From contig JAKLJI010000001.1 of assembly GCA_023151275.1 (NCBI GenBank), positions 458,409 through 522,408 of the forward strand: 64,000 nt of DNA, in the 5' to 3' direction. Origin of the DNA: Bacteroidia bacterium. GTDB lineage: Bacteria > Bacteroidota > Bacteroidia > UKL13-3. The notes below the pieces were generated by a model. That model saw only the letters and a list, made by a program, of their open reading frames with translations. It had not been told where the DNA came from and made no database searches. A program made the position numbers and the translations under genes. Shown piece after piece: positions 1 to 8,900 of the stretch; within the stretch, counting starts at the first letter, position 1; each line of letters begins with the position of its first letter.

Positions 1-603
1 AAGCTTAAGAAAAGTGATATTCTCACCAAATAAATGATGGCTTAACCACATTGCCAAGATCAGACCAACATCTCCTATGCGGTAAACAGAGAATACCTTT
101 ACTGCATTTTTTACGGGCAAATACCGGTTGCGGTAAAAGGCAATCAGGAGAAATGAAGTGATTCCTAGAATTTCCCAACCCATAAAGAGCGTTTCCAAAT
201 TTCCTGAACAAACCGTTAGTGTATAGCCGGTAAAAAACAGGAGTATGGTATTGAAGAATCGCTTGTACCCGCTCTCTTTGTGCAGGTAGTATCGACTGTA
301 ATAGGCCACCAGAAAGGTTAAGAATGAACCAACCAATAAGAAAACCAAAGTTAGTTTATCAAAGAAGAAATCAATAAAAAATTCGTAGTGTTCATTGCTA
401 AATAGCACCACTTCCTTGATGTTTAAGTGCGGATGTCCATGTATCAACCAGTAAACCGAGAAAACACTTAAAATGCCCAGATGCAAGCCGGTTACTAAAA
501 AAGCAAGTGTTGACAACGCATTCTCATTGCGTGATGGAATAATCAGGCTTAAGAGAAATCCCGTAAAGGGTAGAAGTATCAGGATGGGAAGTATATGGTT
601 CAT
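1..603 (-). CDS. dabB: DabB-like NuoL/MrpA-family proton-translocating subunit, 3' truncated by window edge
   Basis: Reading from the ATG at 603-601 toward base 1 gives 201 open codons with no stop, so the gene continues off the left edge. The start overlaps the stop of dabA (ATGA), so the two are translationally coupled. The product is very hydrophobic, and around residues 110-185 carries the family core: a GWE-hyphen-G-I-x-S-F-L-L segment, then FYRNR and an R-x-GD-x-G-L stretch, as in NuoL, MrpA and DabB. In the DabAB system this membrane subunit conducts cations or protons that energise the soluble CO2-hydrating subunit. Assignment to DabB rather than a complex I subunit rests mainly on the coupled dabA gene. 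Confidence 0.88.
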   Translation of the reverse strand, partial: MNHILPILILLPFTGFLLSLIIPSRNENALSTLAFLVTGLHLGILSVFSVYWLIHGHPHLNIKEVVLFSNEHYEFFIDFFFDKLTLVFLLVGSFLTFLVAYYSRYYLHKESGYKRFFNTILLFFTGYTLTVCSGNLETLFMGWEILGITSFLLIAFYRNRYLPVKNAVKVFSVYRIGDVGLILAMWLSHHLFGENITFLKL

Positions 604-3110
604 GCCTCAACTCCTTTCTTTATAAACACAGGAAGATTGCCCTCTTGTTCTTCATACAATTGCTCCTCATGGATAAGTACGGGTAGTTCTTCATCAACAA
701 GAGTGAGTTCTTGGAACTGCCTATTTTTAAAGAGATAAATCTTTCCTGTTTCGGGATGAATTGCCGTTAGAATTATCCATTCGTTTATAAACCAGCTGGC
801 AGTTTCAGGTGATTGATTTAGAATTTGTAGAATCAATTCCGGGACTTGCTCAATAATCATCAGCAAACGTAAAGGGTCGTGAATTTCTATCATTTGCGAT
901 GGGAGCCCGGGTCTTAGGTCTCCATCAGCCCCATTCGCAAGACCAATAAGTCCCATAACATTGTGTGGTAGCTTACTTCCGGCACCAAGTTTTTGATTGT
1001 CAACCCGAGAAAAATAGTATTCCAGATTAATACCTCCACAAACTGGTGCAGCTGCTTTAAGTATGCCAAGCAACAAACTTCCGTCAGGGTCGTTTTTGGG
1101 GTCGTAAGAGTTTAAAAAAGCTCTTCTATCCAGGTAAACATTGCGGGTTAAGCGTCGGCTTCCAATAATGCACAGGCAATTGCTGGCATGGTTTAACTCG
1201 GGCCTTGGCTCAAACAAAGAAACCACGCGTTTACGTATGCGGGAATGAACCAATGCAGCAGGACCTTTTGACTTGCTACTTACCAAACGCCTTGAACGTT
1301 CCTTGGCATTGATGTCTAAAGCAGCAATAAAGTGTTTTTCATTTTCCTGATGCTGTTGTTTCAGGTTCTCCGGTAAACTTTCAATATCGTAGAAAACAAT
1401 ATCGTCGCTTGCTGTATCGTGCAGTGCGCTAACAAATCGGGTACTCTCAGGGATACTTATTCCTTTTTGTTTAAGCAGCTCACGCACTTTTTCATGGTTG
1501 GCCATAAAGGCAAATACCCGTGCATTAACACTTCCCGGTCTTCCTGAGCAAGCGCCGCAATCGTAAGCCGCATAATAAGGATTGTTGATACTGCTTGAAC
1601 CATGTCCAACTACATAAACCAAATCAGCAAAGTTTTTGGTAAATCCAATGCTGTTGAGTTGTCCCAATACTCGGTCTGCCATTTCCTCAACCGTGAATCC
1701 AAGTTGCAAACCGTTTTCAAGCTGTGGAACATCATCCGCTTCAATTTTTAATTGCGTAGCATGGTGCATGTGTTTGAACGAGGAAGCCGCAGCTGCCGAC
1801 ATGGAAGGTCGAAACAGGTTGTTAAGTAGTTTGAGAGCTGTCCAAGGTGCAAGCAGTTGTGCAGTTAACCAACCCGTCCAAAGTGAATGCGAGCGTTGAT
1901 GAAAATGTGCATCCTCTTCGCTGTGCGAATCTGCTTCTGTTTCAACAATTAAGTGATTGGGAAAAACAGGTGCAGGACAGACTTTATCGAGAAATTTTCC
2001 TTCAAAAGGTCTGAAGTAAAAAGCCACATTAAAAAAGCCCGGTGTACCAAAGGTTTCGCAAGCCGGCGCAAGGTCTTCCAAGTGCCGCCTGAATGAACAT
2101 TCGCGGTCATCAATGCAAAACAAACCCTGAAAGCGTGGGGTCTTTTTTTGAATGGTTTGCGAAAACGACCAGGAAATTCCTGAAAGTACGGGATTGTAAT
2201 ACGACCATTCCATTGCCAGTTGCCAAAGCTCAAGCACCTCGTCATACAATTCACGTTCTCCTTTTTCAAACAAGGGCAATGGATAAGACTCAAGTAAGGT
2301 TGATAAGGGTGCCCAAATAGGTCCAAATTGGTGATCTAAAACATCCAATTCCATGAGAAGCTCCACCAGTATCAAATCCTTTAAGGATATTGGCTTGGGG
2401 TCTAGCAAACTTTCAGGTGAAGCTTCAATACTTGCTGTTATTCCCGACCAACCTTGATGTCCGAATTGCTGGTCGAACAGGTATTGCTCATAAAGTGCTG
2501 GGTCCCCAACAATCCGTTCAAGTAAGAATGGAATACTCAAGTTTTCGGATTGAAGAAACTCTTTTGCCCGCTTTCCTTTGAAAATACTTACAACTGAGTT
2601 CCTTTCAAGCTCACGTAGTGAGGCGAGCAATCCATCCTGATGAACAGGGAAGTTCCAGATGGAAACACCTTGGTCTAAATAACTGCAAAGCAAACGGAAG
2701 AGCAATGGATACACGAGGGAGTCGAGATCTATTTTATAGCGCTTCTTCCAGTTTTGTCGAAGCAAACCAATCCTTGGCTTTTGGTTGGGATGAATTTCAA
2801 CATTCACCATCAGGTTAAACCAATGGTTTTCTGTGGCTGTGCCTTTTATTTTTTGTATAGTCTGGCGTAGGGTTTCTTCTTTGATTTGTCCTTTGGTATA
2901 AAAGGCTCTGAATTCATGCAAATTCAGTGAGGTTTTATACCCTAAAGACTGATTGGCCAACCTGCAACCATCAAAGAAGGGAAGATGTTGCCAAGCATGA
3001 AGCGTATTGTGATGGACAAAGTTTTTTAAAGGAGCCTGGGCTGGGAGATAATGTTCTAGCTTATGCAGAACAGCCCCCTCATCCCATAATCCAGTTGTTC
3101 CTGTATTCAT
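600..3110 (-). CDS. dabA: DabA-type inorganic carbon transporter subunit (DUF2309/UPF0753)
   Basis: 836 residues, normal for the family. DabA is a cytoplasmic zinc protein resembling a beta-carbonic anhydrase that works with membrane DabB to accumulate bicarbonate. The putative zinc and catalytic residues are visible: C332 and D334 in FCIDDREC, H503 in VGHGSSS and C518 in YDCGACSG. The H-to-C distance of 15 equals that in the characterised Halothiobacillus protein (H524/C539, recalled). The N-terminal PLKNFVHHNTLHAW segment is also family-typical. It overlaps dabB by four bases and lies 73 bases behind a small membrane protein gene on the same strand. Transport of CO2 versus another proton-coupled role in a heterotroph is not decided by sequence. 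Confidence 0.93.
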   Translation of the reverse strand: MNTGTTGLWDEGAVLHKLEHYLPAQAPLKNFVHHNTLHAWQHLPFFDGCRLANQSLGYKTSLNLHEFRAFYTKGQIKEETLRQTIQKIKGTATENHWFNLMVNVEIHPNQKPRIGLLRQNWKKRYKIDLDSLVYPLLFRLLCSYLDQGVSIWNFPVHQDGLLASLRELERNSVVSIFKGKRAKEFLQSENLSIPFLLERIVGDPALYEQYLFDQQFGHQGWSGITASIEASPESLLDPKPISLKDLILVELLMELDVLDHQFGPIWAPLSTLLESYPLPLFEKGERELYDEVLELWQLAMEWSYYNPVLSGISWSFSQTIQKKTPRFQGLFCIDDRECSFRRHLEDLAPACETFGTPGFFNVAFYFRPFEGKFLDKVCPAPVFPNHLIVETEADSHSEEDAHFHQRSHSLWTGWLTAQLLAPWTALKLLNNLFRPSMSAAAASSFKHMHHATQLKIEADDVPQLENGLQLGFTVEEMADRVLGQLNSIGFTKNFADLVYVVGHGSSSINNPYYAAYDCGACSGRPGSVNARVFAFMANHEKVRELLKQKGISIPESTRFVSALHDTASDDIVFYDIESLPENLKQQHQENEKHFIAALDINAKERSRRLVSSKSKGPAALVHSRIRKRVVSLFEPRPELNHASNCLCIIGSRRLTRNVYLDRRAFLNSYDPKNDPDGSLLLGILKAAAPVCGGINLEYYFSRVDNQKLGAGSKLPHNVMGLIGLANGADGDLRPGLPSQMIEIHDPLRLLMIIEQVPELILQILNQSPETASWFINEWIILTAIHPETGKIYLFKNRQFQELTLVDEELPVLIHEEQLYEEQEGNLPVFIKKGVEA

Positions 3111-3183
3111 GGAAATAAGTAAATAGGTAAGAAATTGAAGCTAGAAAGGCTTCAGAATAATAAAGTTAACAGAAGGCTATTGC

Positions 3184-3543
3184 CTAAATCAACAAATGCC
3201 GAAGCATAAGGAAGAGCGGTCTGCTCAGGGAATGCGTTTGGCAATTCCGTGTTGGTTCAACTGATTTACTTTTTGCGAAAGAGCCAAAAGCAAAGAATGT
3301 ACCTGTAAAATCACGAGAGAATTCCGATTTGGCATTTTCGCTGTCGGAGCATTCTTCTTTTTCAAAATAGGAACCAAGTGAACCGGAACTCAGGTTGTTT
3401 TTCTGGTCGAGCGAATAATGTGCTTCGTCAGAAACTTGCTCTGTTTTGGTTTGAAGCAGAGGTGCACCAATCAAAATCACCGAAAAACACAAGAGTGTTA
3501 TCCAGTTTACAGCTTGTTTTAGCTTGTTTTGATTTTTAAGCAC
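3184..3543 (-). CDS. Small membrane-anchored or secreted protein upstream of dabAB, unknown function
   Basis: About 119 residues with a GTG start at 3543. The reading frame is open further upstream to an ATG at 3627, but a consensus -7 box (TATCTTTG, 3555-3548 on this strand) lies only four bases before the GTG, so the shorter form is preferred. Residues about 13-30 form one hydrophobic segment (signal peptide or TM anchor). The rest is Ser/Glu/Asp-rich and ends in a hydrophobic LFLMLRHLLI tail. I do not recognise a family. Similar tiny signal-peptide proteins head transporter operons in this phylum, and the one at 33422-33709 in this window is a functional parallel by position, not a visible homologue. 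Possible role: transporter-associated small protein. Confidence 0.55.
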   Translation of the reverse strand: MLKNQNKLKQAVNWITLLCFSVILIGAPLLQTKTEQVSDEAHYSLDQKNNLSSGSLGSYFEKEECSDSENAKSEFSRDFTGTFFAFGSFAKSKSVEPTRNCQTHSLSRPLFLMLRHLLI

Positions 3544-3547
3544 AGGG

Positions 3548-3581
3548 CAAAGATAGTTGAACGGATTTGGGAATAAACAAA
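3548..3581 (-). promoter_or_regulatory. Bacteroidota promoter for the small gene-dabAB operon
   Basis: On the minus strand TATCTTTG (3555-3548) matches TAnnTTTG exactly, with TTTG (3581-3578) 22 bases upstream as the -33 element. The predicted transcript start falls at or next to the GTG at 3543, implying a leaderless or nearly leaderless mRNA. Confidence 0.55.
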
Positions 3582-3689
3582 AAAAATTTGGTGACTTTAC
3601 TTGTCCGTAGAATTTAATTAGCTTCAACAGTAGGTCATTTCGTACCTAAATACCTTTTTAATTCCACTTGCTTTTAGCCTGTTGAGCCC

Positions 3690-5147
3690 TCAAGTTGTTG
3701 GATTGGGAAATTGCAAGGAGATGGTAGTTCCGCTGTTTTCTGCACTTTGTATTCTAATTTTTCCCTGGTGTTGATCCATGTACTCCTTAATAAGTGGAAG
3801 ACCAAGGCCGGTACTTGTTTCATTTTCGGTGCCCGAACGTCCGGTTTTTTCACCAACTTGAAAGAGTCGTTTTAGAAGGTCTTGACTTATCCCCATTCCT
3901 GTATCTGTAATTTGAATGGACGTTTCAAGTTCGTTTGTTGTGGCAACCAAGGTAACTAAGCCATTCCTGAAGGTAAATTTTAATGCATTGCTAAGTAAGT
4001 TGCGTATGATGGTTTGAAACATTTTTTGATCAGCAACTACACTTGCGTCCCTAGGAATTGTTAATTTTAGTTCAATGTTTTTGGATTGAAAACCCTCTTC
4101 CATGAAGGAAACACAAAGATTTACTTCTTTTAGAACATTGAGAAGAACCGGCTTAAACTCTTTTTTTCCATCTCGAATTGTAGCCCATTCCAAGAGGTTA
4201 TCAACCAATTGATATAGATTTACAGAGAGTTTGTTGAGTCGGTTAGTATATTCCTGAACCTTTTCAGGGGATAAGTTTTTTAGGTTTTCTGCTAGCAGTT
4301 GGGACAACGAAATAAGGCCTTGAAAGGGGCTTCTCAAGTCGTGTGCAATTATTTTAACAAAGCGGTCTTTTTCGGCGTTTATTTCTTTCAGTTCCTTTTC
4401 GTTCTTGGTTAATTGGTCCCTAATGTGAATGAGTTCGGTAATATCCCGGCTATAGCTTAGCACTGTTGCTGTTTTACCATCGCTACTTTTTTCAGGAATT
4501 AAACTCCAGTTCACGTATCTATTTATTTCATCTATAGCTGTAATTTCCTGGTGCTTGATTCCGGTTTCAAAAACTTGTTTTATTTGTTTTTCCCAGTGCT
4601 CAACTTCTTCTTTTTTGAATCCTTGTTCGGTAAGTGATTTGCCAATAAAAAATTCTGGAGGTAAACTAAAATAATCGAAGGTTGCATGGTTAGCAAAAAC
4701 AGGTTTTATTTCTTTATTAAAACGAATGATTAGGTCAACAGTGCTTTCGGTTAACAATCGGTAATTGTATTCACTTTGTTTCAGAGCACTCTCTGATTCC
4801 AGTTGTTTGCTGATATCTTTAATAACAACCAATCTGGCTTGTTTTTTATCCCATGTTATAGTTTGGGCAAGCAATTCGGCATAGATAAGTTTACCGGAAT
4901 GTGTCTTGTGTAACCAAATTTCCGATTGGCTTGGCTGATTTAAGTTAAGGGTACTAAGGTTATTTTCAAGATGTTCCAATTCCTCCGGAGGCCGAATATC
5001 CCGAATGGTCATGGATAGAAACTCCTCCCTCGAGTATTCATATAAATCAATAGCAGCTTGGTTTACTTCCAGAAACCGGAGTGTCTGAGTACAGAACACC
5101 CAAGATGGAAGTGGATTTAGCCAGAAGAGGGAGTGGTAGTTGGCCAT
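3690..5147 (-). CDS. Cytoplasmic PAS-PAS sensor histidine kinase
   Basis: 485 residues without membrane segments. Two PAS domains (about 5-120 and 125-245) precede a dimerisation domain with phosphoacceptor H269 in IIAHDLRSP and an HATPase_c domain carrying the N box (NLLSNALKF), G1 box (DTGMG) and G2 box (GLGLPL). An orthodox kinase with no receiver, so it should phosphorylate a partner encoded elsewhere; no response regulator is adjacent. It is transcribed away from the tRNA gene. A consensus -7 box lies four bases before the ATG. Signal unknown. Confidence 0.93.
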   Translation of the reverse strand: MANYHSLFWLNPLPSWVFCTQTLRFLEVNQAAIDLYEYSREEFLSMTIRDIRPPEELEHLENNLSTLNLNQPSQSEIWLHKTHSGKLIYAELLAQTITWDKKQARLVVIKDISKQLESESALKQSEYNYRLLTESTVDLIIRFNKEIKPVFANHATFDYFSLPPEFFIGKSLTEQGFKKEEVEHWEKQIKQVFETGIKHQEITAIDEINRYVNWSLIPEKSSDGKTATVLSYSRDITELIHIRDQLTKNEKELKEINAEKDRFVKIIAHDLRSPFQGLISLSQLLAENLKNLSPEKVQEYTNRLNKLSVNLYQLVDNLLEWATIRDGKKEFKPVLLNVLKEVNLCVSFMEEGFQSKNIELKLTIPRDASVVADQKMFQTIIRNLLSNALKFTFRNGLVTLVATTNELETSIQITDTGMGISQDLLKRLFQVGEKTGRSGTENETSTGLGLPLIKEYMDQHQGKIRIQSAENSGTTISLQFPNPTT

Positions 5148-5151
5148 TGAA

Positions 5152-5159
5152 CAAAGTTA
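5152..5159 (-). promoter_or_regulatory. -7 box for the PAS kinase at 3690-5147
   Basis: TAACTTTG on the minus strand matches TAnnTTTG and ends four bases before the ATG, predicting a leaderless or very short 5' UTR. No clear -33 element was found at the usual distance. Confidence 0.45.
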
Positions 5160-5197
5160 GAAAAAGACGAATGAAAACAGTGCTGTCGAATGACAAC

Positions 5198-5227
5198 TTT
5201 GCAAAAAACAAGAATAAACTATATTTG
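5198..5227 (+). promoter_or_regulatory. Promoter of tRNA-Arg
   Basis: TTTG at 5198-5201, an 18-base spacer and TATATTTG at 5220-5227 form a near-ideal Bacteroidota promoter 22 bases before the tRNA. It is divergent from the kinase promoter at 5152-5159. Confidence 0.6.
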
Positions 5228-5249
5228 CAGCCCGCTAACCTGGCGACTT

Positions 5250-5321
5250 GGTCTCGTAGTTCAATGGATAGAATAGATGTTTCCTAAACATTTGATACAG
5301 GTTCGATTCCTGTCGAGACTA
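5250..5321 (+). tRNA. tRNA-Arg (anticodon CCT)
   Basis: Cloverleaf folded by eye. Acceptor GGTCTCG pairs with CGAGACT (first pair G-T). D arm GTTC/GAAT. Anticodon stem GATGT/ACATT with loop TTCCTAA, anticodon CCT reading AGG. T arm ACAGG/CCTGT with loop TTCGATT. Discriminator A at 5321; CCA is not encoded. No duplicated 3' end indicating an integrated element was seen nearby. Confidence 0.93.
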
Positions 5322-5726
5322 CAAATTATCTTTAGATTTTAGGTACTACGAATTGGTTAATCGGTTTTTTCTTTCCCCCACGATATTCAGACTTCAGAAA
5401 AGACTTTGTTTCTATAATTCCTTCTGAACGAATTGGTGTTCAAAAAGTCTAGGAATGCGCAACCCTTACTTGTCCTCATCAGGTTTTTTAGTGATTTTAG
5501 TCACGAGTGCTCTTGTTTGTGGCTCTTTGTTCTTGAAGAGCTTTCCGCTTATCAAGAAAATGGCACTTAATGTTAATTTAAGAGCAGGTCTTTTCCCGCT
5601 TTGGATGCAGTTTAACACTTGTTTTTCTTTTTTATTAGAAATCACAGATTTCCGCTTATCATGATTATTTTGCTTTTTATATAGACTTTTCGTCTGCTTG
5701 TTGTTTTTTGAGCTCAACAAACGTGA
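5322..5726. other. Intergenic stretch without a convincing gene
   Basis: About 400 AT-rich bases after the tRNA. Short open frames exist on both strands (plus 5455-5664, minus 5466-5774), but neither has a recognisable domain and they overlap each other. It contains a 13-base direct repeat (TTTCCGCTTATCA at 5542-5554 and 5649-5661) and a decamer ACGAATTGGT repeated near 5348 and 5430. No function assigned. Confidence 0.4.
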
Positions 5727-5734
5727 TAGCTTTG
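5707..5734 (+). promoter_or_regulatory. Candidate promoter for a long leader ahead of the multi-PAS kinase
   Basis: TTTG (5707-5710), 16-base spacer, TAGCTTTG (5727-5734). If used, the transcript begins near 5741 and carries about 170 untranslated bases before the ATG at 5913. Confidence 0.4.
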
Positions 5735-5742
5735 CACCCCGT

Positions 5743-5850
5743 ATCGATTGGTAAATTGGGTTCGGAATCGGCAATTTTTCCGATTTAGCTCAAGTTTTAT
5801 CAGCTAAATCTTAGCAGAGAACTTAACTCAAAATGCAATAACCAATCGAT
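5743..5850 (+). ncRNA. Candidate structured leader RNA (three nested/alternative helices)
   Basis: ATCGATTGGT (5743-5752) and ACCAATCGAT (5841-5850) form a perfect 10-bp closing helix. Inside it are two hairpins: AATCGG/CCGATT (5766-5771 with 5780-5785) and a perfect 9-bp GATTTAGCT/AGCTAAATC (5782-5790 with 5802-5810). The hairpins share 5782-5785, so they partly exclude each other, as in a switch. It sits just downstream of a candidate promoter and ends 62 bases before the kinase start. It matches no riboswitch class I know; the fold was made by eye only. Confidence 0.35.
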
Positions 5851-5912
5851 TAGGCTCAGCACCTAAATGGTGAGAAACTCTATTGCCCAAGCAGAAATGT
5901 AGTCAATTTTAC

Positions 5913-8900
5913 ATGGAGAAAACTATTCTGAATTATTTACTTGAGAAATCCTCTCAAGCTTATCTTTCAATCAATTTGAATGGCGAAATTTTGGATTGTA
6001 ATCCTAAAGCGAGTGAGCTTTTTGGCTATTCAATCCACGAAATCAAAGCTCTTCCCATAACCAATCTGTTTTTAGACAACGCACAAAAACTTCTTTTCTC
6101 CGATTTGCTGGCTGAGGGTGAAATTACTTCGGTTGTTGATGCTGTTGGAAAAAATGGAAAGCAGTTCTCATTAGAGCTATCAGGTAAGGTAATTCCTGAT
6201 GATAAAGCTTGTGATAAACGAATTGTTTTACTCGGTCAAATGTCAACGAAAGGAGCACGGACATCTGCTATGAGTGAGGCCCTTGAGGAGGATCTTGGCC
6301 GGGTAATTGAATCGGTTAATGTGGGTATCGTTGTTCATAATGAGCAAGATGAAATCATCCATTTTAACATAAAAGCTCTTGAGCTTCTTGGGGTGTCAGA
6401 AGATTTTTTATTGGGTAAAACGGCAGCAGATGAACACTGGTCCCTGATTAAAGAGAATCATGAACCATTTTCATTTGACGAGATTCCATCAACCATTGCA
6501 CGAAAGCACCGAATTAAAGTTGAAGGTGTGGTGATTGGAAGTAAAACAGGTCCTGGTAAAATAAATTGGCTTCAGGTAGATGCTAATCCTGCTTTTAATG
6601 GAAAAGGTGAACCGATTGTCATTGTAAGTTTTGCTGATATTACAACCCTCAAGAATTTGCAGTATCAATTGATTGATTCTACCCGCTTGTTGGAGGAAAC
6701 AAACAATTATGCGCGAATAGGAAGCTGGGAATTTGAGGTAAGAGAGAATAAGATGAAATGGACAAGCATTACCCGATCAATCTATGAAGTGGACGATGAT
6801 TTTATTCCAAGCTTAGAGGCCACACTTGTTTTTTACCAATCAGAGGATACCAGAAATCAAATTTGTTTGTCGTTTAATGAATTGCTTAAAGAAGGTAAGC
6901 CCTGTTCCCATGAATTTCAAATTCAGACGGCCAAGGGCAGAAAGGTTTGGATTCGCATCAAGGGCAATGCCGAGCTCAAAAACGGGGAATGCATTCGGTT
7001 ATTTGGTACAGTTCAGGATATTGATAGTTACAAACAGAAAGAACTTGAACTGAGTCAGCGCCAGTCTGAAATTGTTCAGATTTACAATACCATTTCCGAT
7101 GTGGTATTTAAGATTGAGGTAATGGGCCCCAATAGCTACAAGTTTGTGACTGTTAATGATGCTTTTTGTGTTTCTACCGGCTTCACCAGAGATCAGGTTG
7201 TGAACCACTACACCTATGAAGTTATTCCTGAGCCTTCACTGAGTTTGGTTCATTCCAAATATGCAGAGGCAATTGAAAAGAGACAATTTGTTGAATGGGA
7301 AGAAACCACGGAATATGCGGGTGAACTGAAAACAGGAATTGTGCGCGTCAGTCCCTTGTTTAACGAGGAAGGTGCCTGCACCCACCTTATCGGAAACGTA
7401 CATGATGTTTCAGAAATACGTCAGGCTGCTAAAGCAGCAGAAGAGGCGCTAAATAAACTTAATCACCAAAAGTTTGCGCTTGACCAACATTCGATTGTTG
7501 TGGTTACGAACTCGGAGCGTGAAATCATTTATGTAAACGATAAATTCTGTGAGATTAGTGGATATAGTCGTGAAGAATTACTTGGAAGAAATCATAGCAT
7601 TGTAAAATCTGGAGTTCATCCTCCAAGTTTCTTTAGAGAGCTTTATGAAACTATTTATTCCGGAAAAGTTTGGCATGGCGATATCTGCAACAAGAAAAAG
7701 GATGGAAGTCTTTATTGGGTAAGGACAACCATCGTGCCATTTCAGGAAGACCCAACTGGTAAACCAACTCAGTTTATCGCCATTCGGACAGATATTACTA
7801 ACGAGCGTAAAAGTCATGAAGCATTAAAAGTAAGTGAGGAGTATTTACGAACAGTTTTTGATTATTCATTAACTGCAATAGTTGTGGCGGATGATGCTGG
7901 TCGTTATTTGGATGTTAATCCATTTGCCTGTGAGCTGTTCGGATATTCACGTGAAGAGTTTCTCAGGATGCAGGTGAAGGATATACAGGTTGCAAGCCAT
8001 CAGTCTGCAGGGGAACAGTATCAGGAATATATCAATAAGGGTATCGATAAGGGTGATTTTCAGTTTTACACTAAAAATGGAAAGCTGGTAAGTACACTTT
8101 ACCAGGCAATCCGCATTCGTGAAAACTTCAATGTAAGTATCATGATTGATATTACTGAACGAATGGAGTTTGAGCAGCAAGCGCTAAGAAATCAACAGTT
8201 GTTGGAAGAGGTATTTAACAACGTTTCCGATGTTATTTTTCTGCTTGAATTGGATGAAACCAATAGGTTTAAATACCTGATGATTAATCATTCGTTTACG
8301 CGGTTGGCAGGATTGCCGGAGAAAGAAAGAATTAATCAATATTTAGATGATGTTGCAAGCTCTCCTTTGAAGGAATTGGAGCTTGATAAATACTGGCAGG
8401 CCATTCGAACCCGTTCAACGGTTGTTTTTCAGGAAACCGGTGTGTATCCAAATGGAGTGCGTACAGTAGTTATTTCTGCAACGCCTTTGTTTGATAGCAA
8501 GGGGGCTTATACCCGACTAATTTGTTCTGCACGTGATATTACAGATGTATTAGATACCCAAAATAAAATTAGACGACTCTCCCTTATCGCATCCGAAACC
8601 ATTAATGGTGCAGTAATTACTGATGTTTATGGCAGGGTGGTTTGGGTAAATAAGGCATTTGAAAGAACAACCGGATTTTCACTTGGAGAAATGATTGGCA
8701 AGAAGCCGGGTGAAGTATTGCAAGGAGAGGGGACAGACCCTGTTGCAATTCGCCAGATGCACGATGCCATTGAAAGTAAAAAGGCATTTGATGTTGAAGT
8801 TATCAATTACAGTAAGGCTGGTGAGCCCTATTGGATAAGGATTCAGTGCCAACCGCTTATTAATTCAGAAGGCGTATTTGATGGCTTTTTTGCAATAGAA

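Noticed and set aside
3136-3154. 6-bp hairpin between the small gene and dabA
   Set aside because: Short stem (TGAAGC/GCTTCA) without T-run; too weak to call a terminator or attenuator.
5455-5774. Overlapping short ORFs on both strands after the tRNA
   Set aside because: They overlap each other, have no recognisable domain, no RBS or -7 box at their starts and AT-driven composition. Treated as non-coding.
5250-5912. Integrated element attachment site at tRNA-Arg
   Set aside because: No integrase, no repeated tRNA 3' end and no shift in gene content next to the tRNA.
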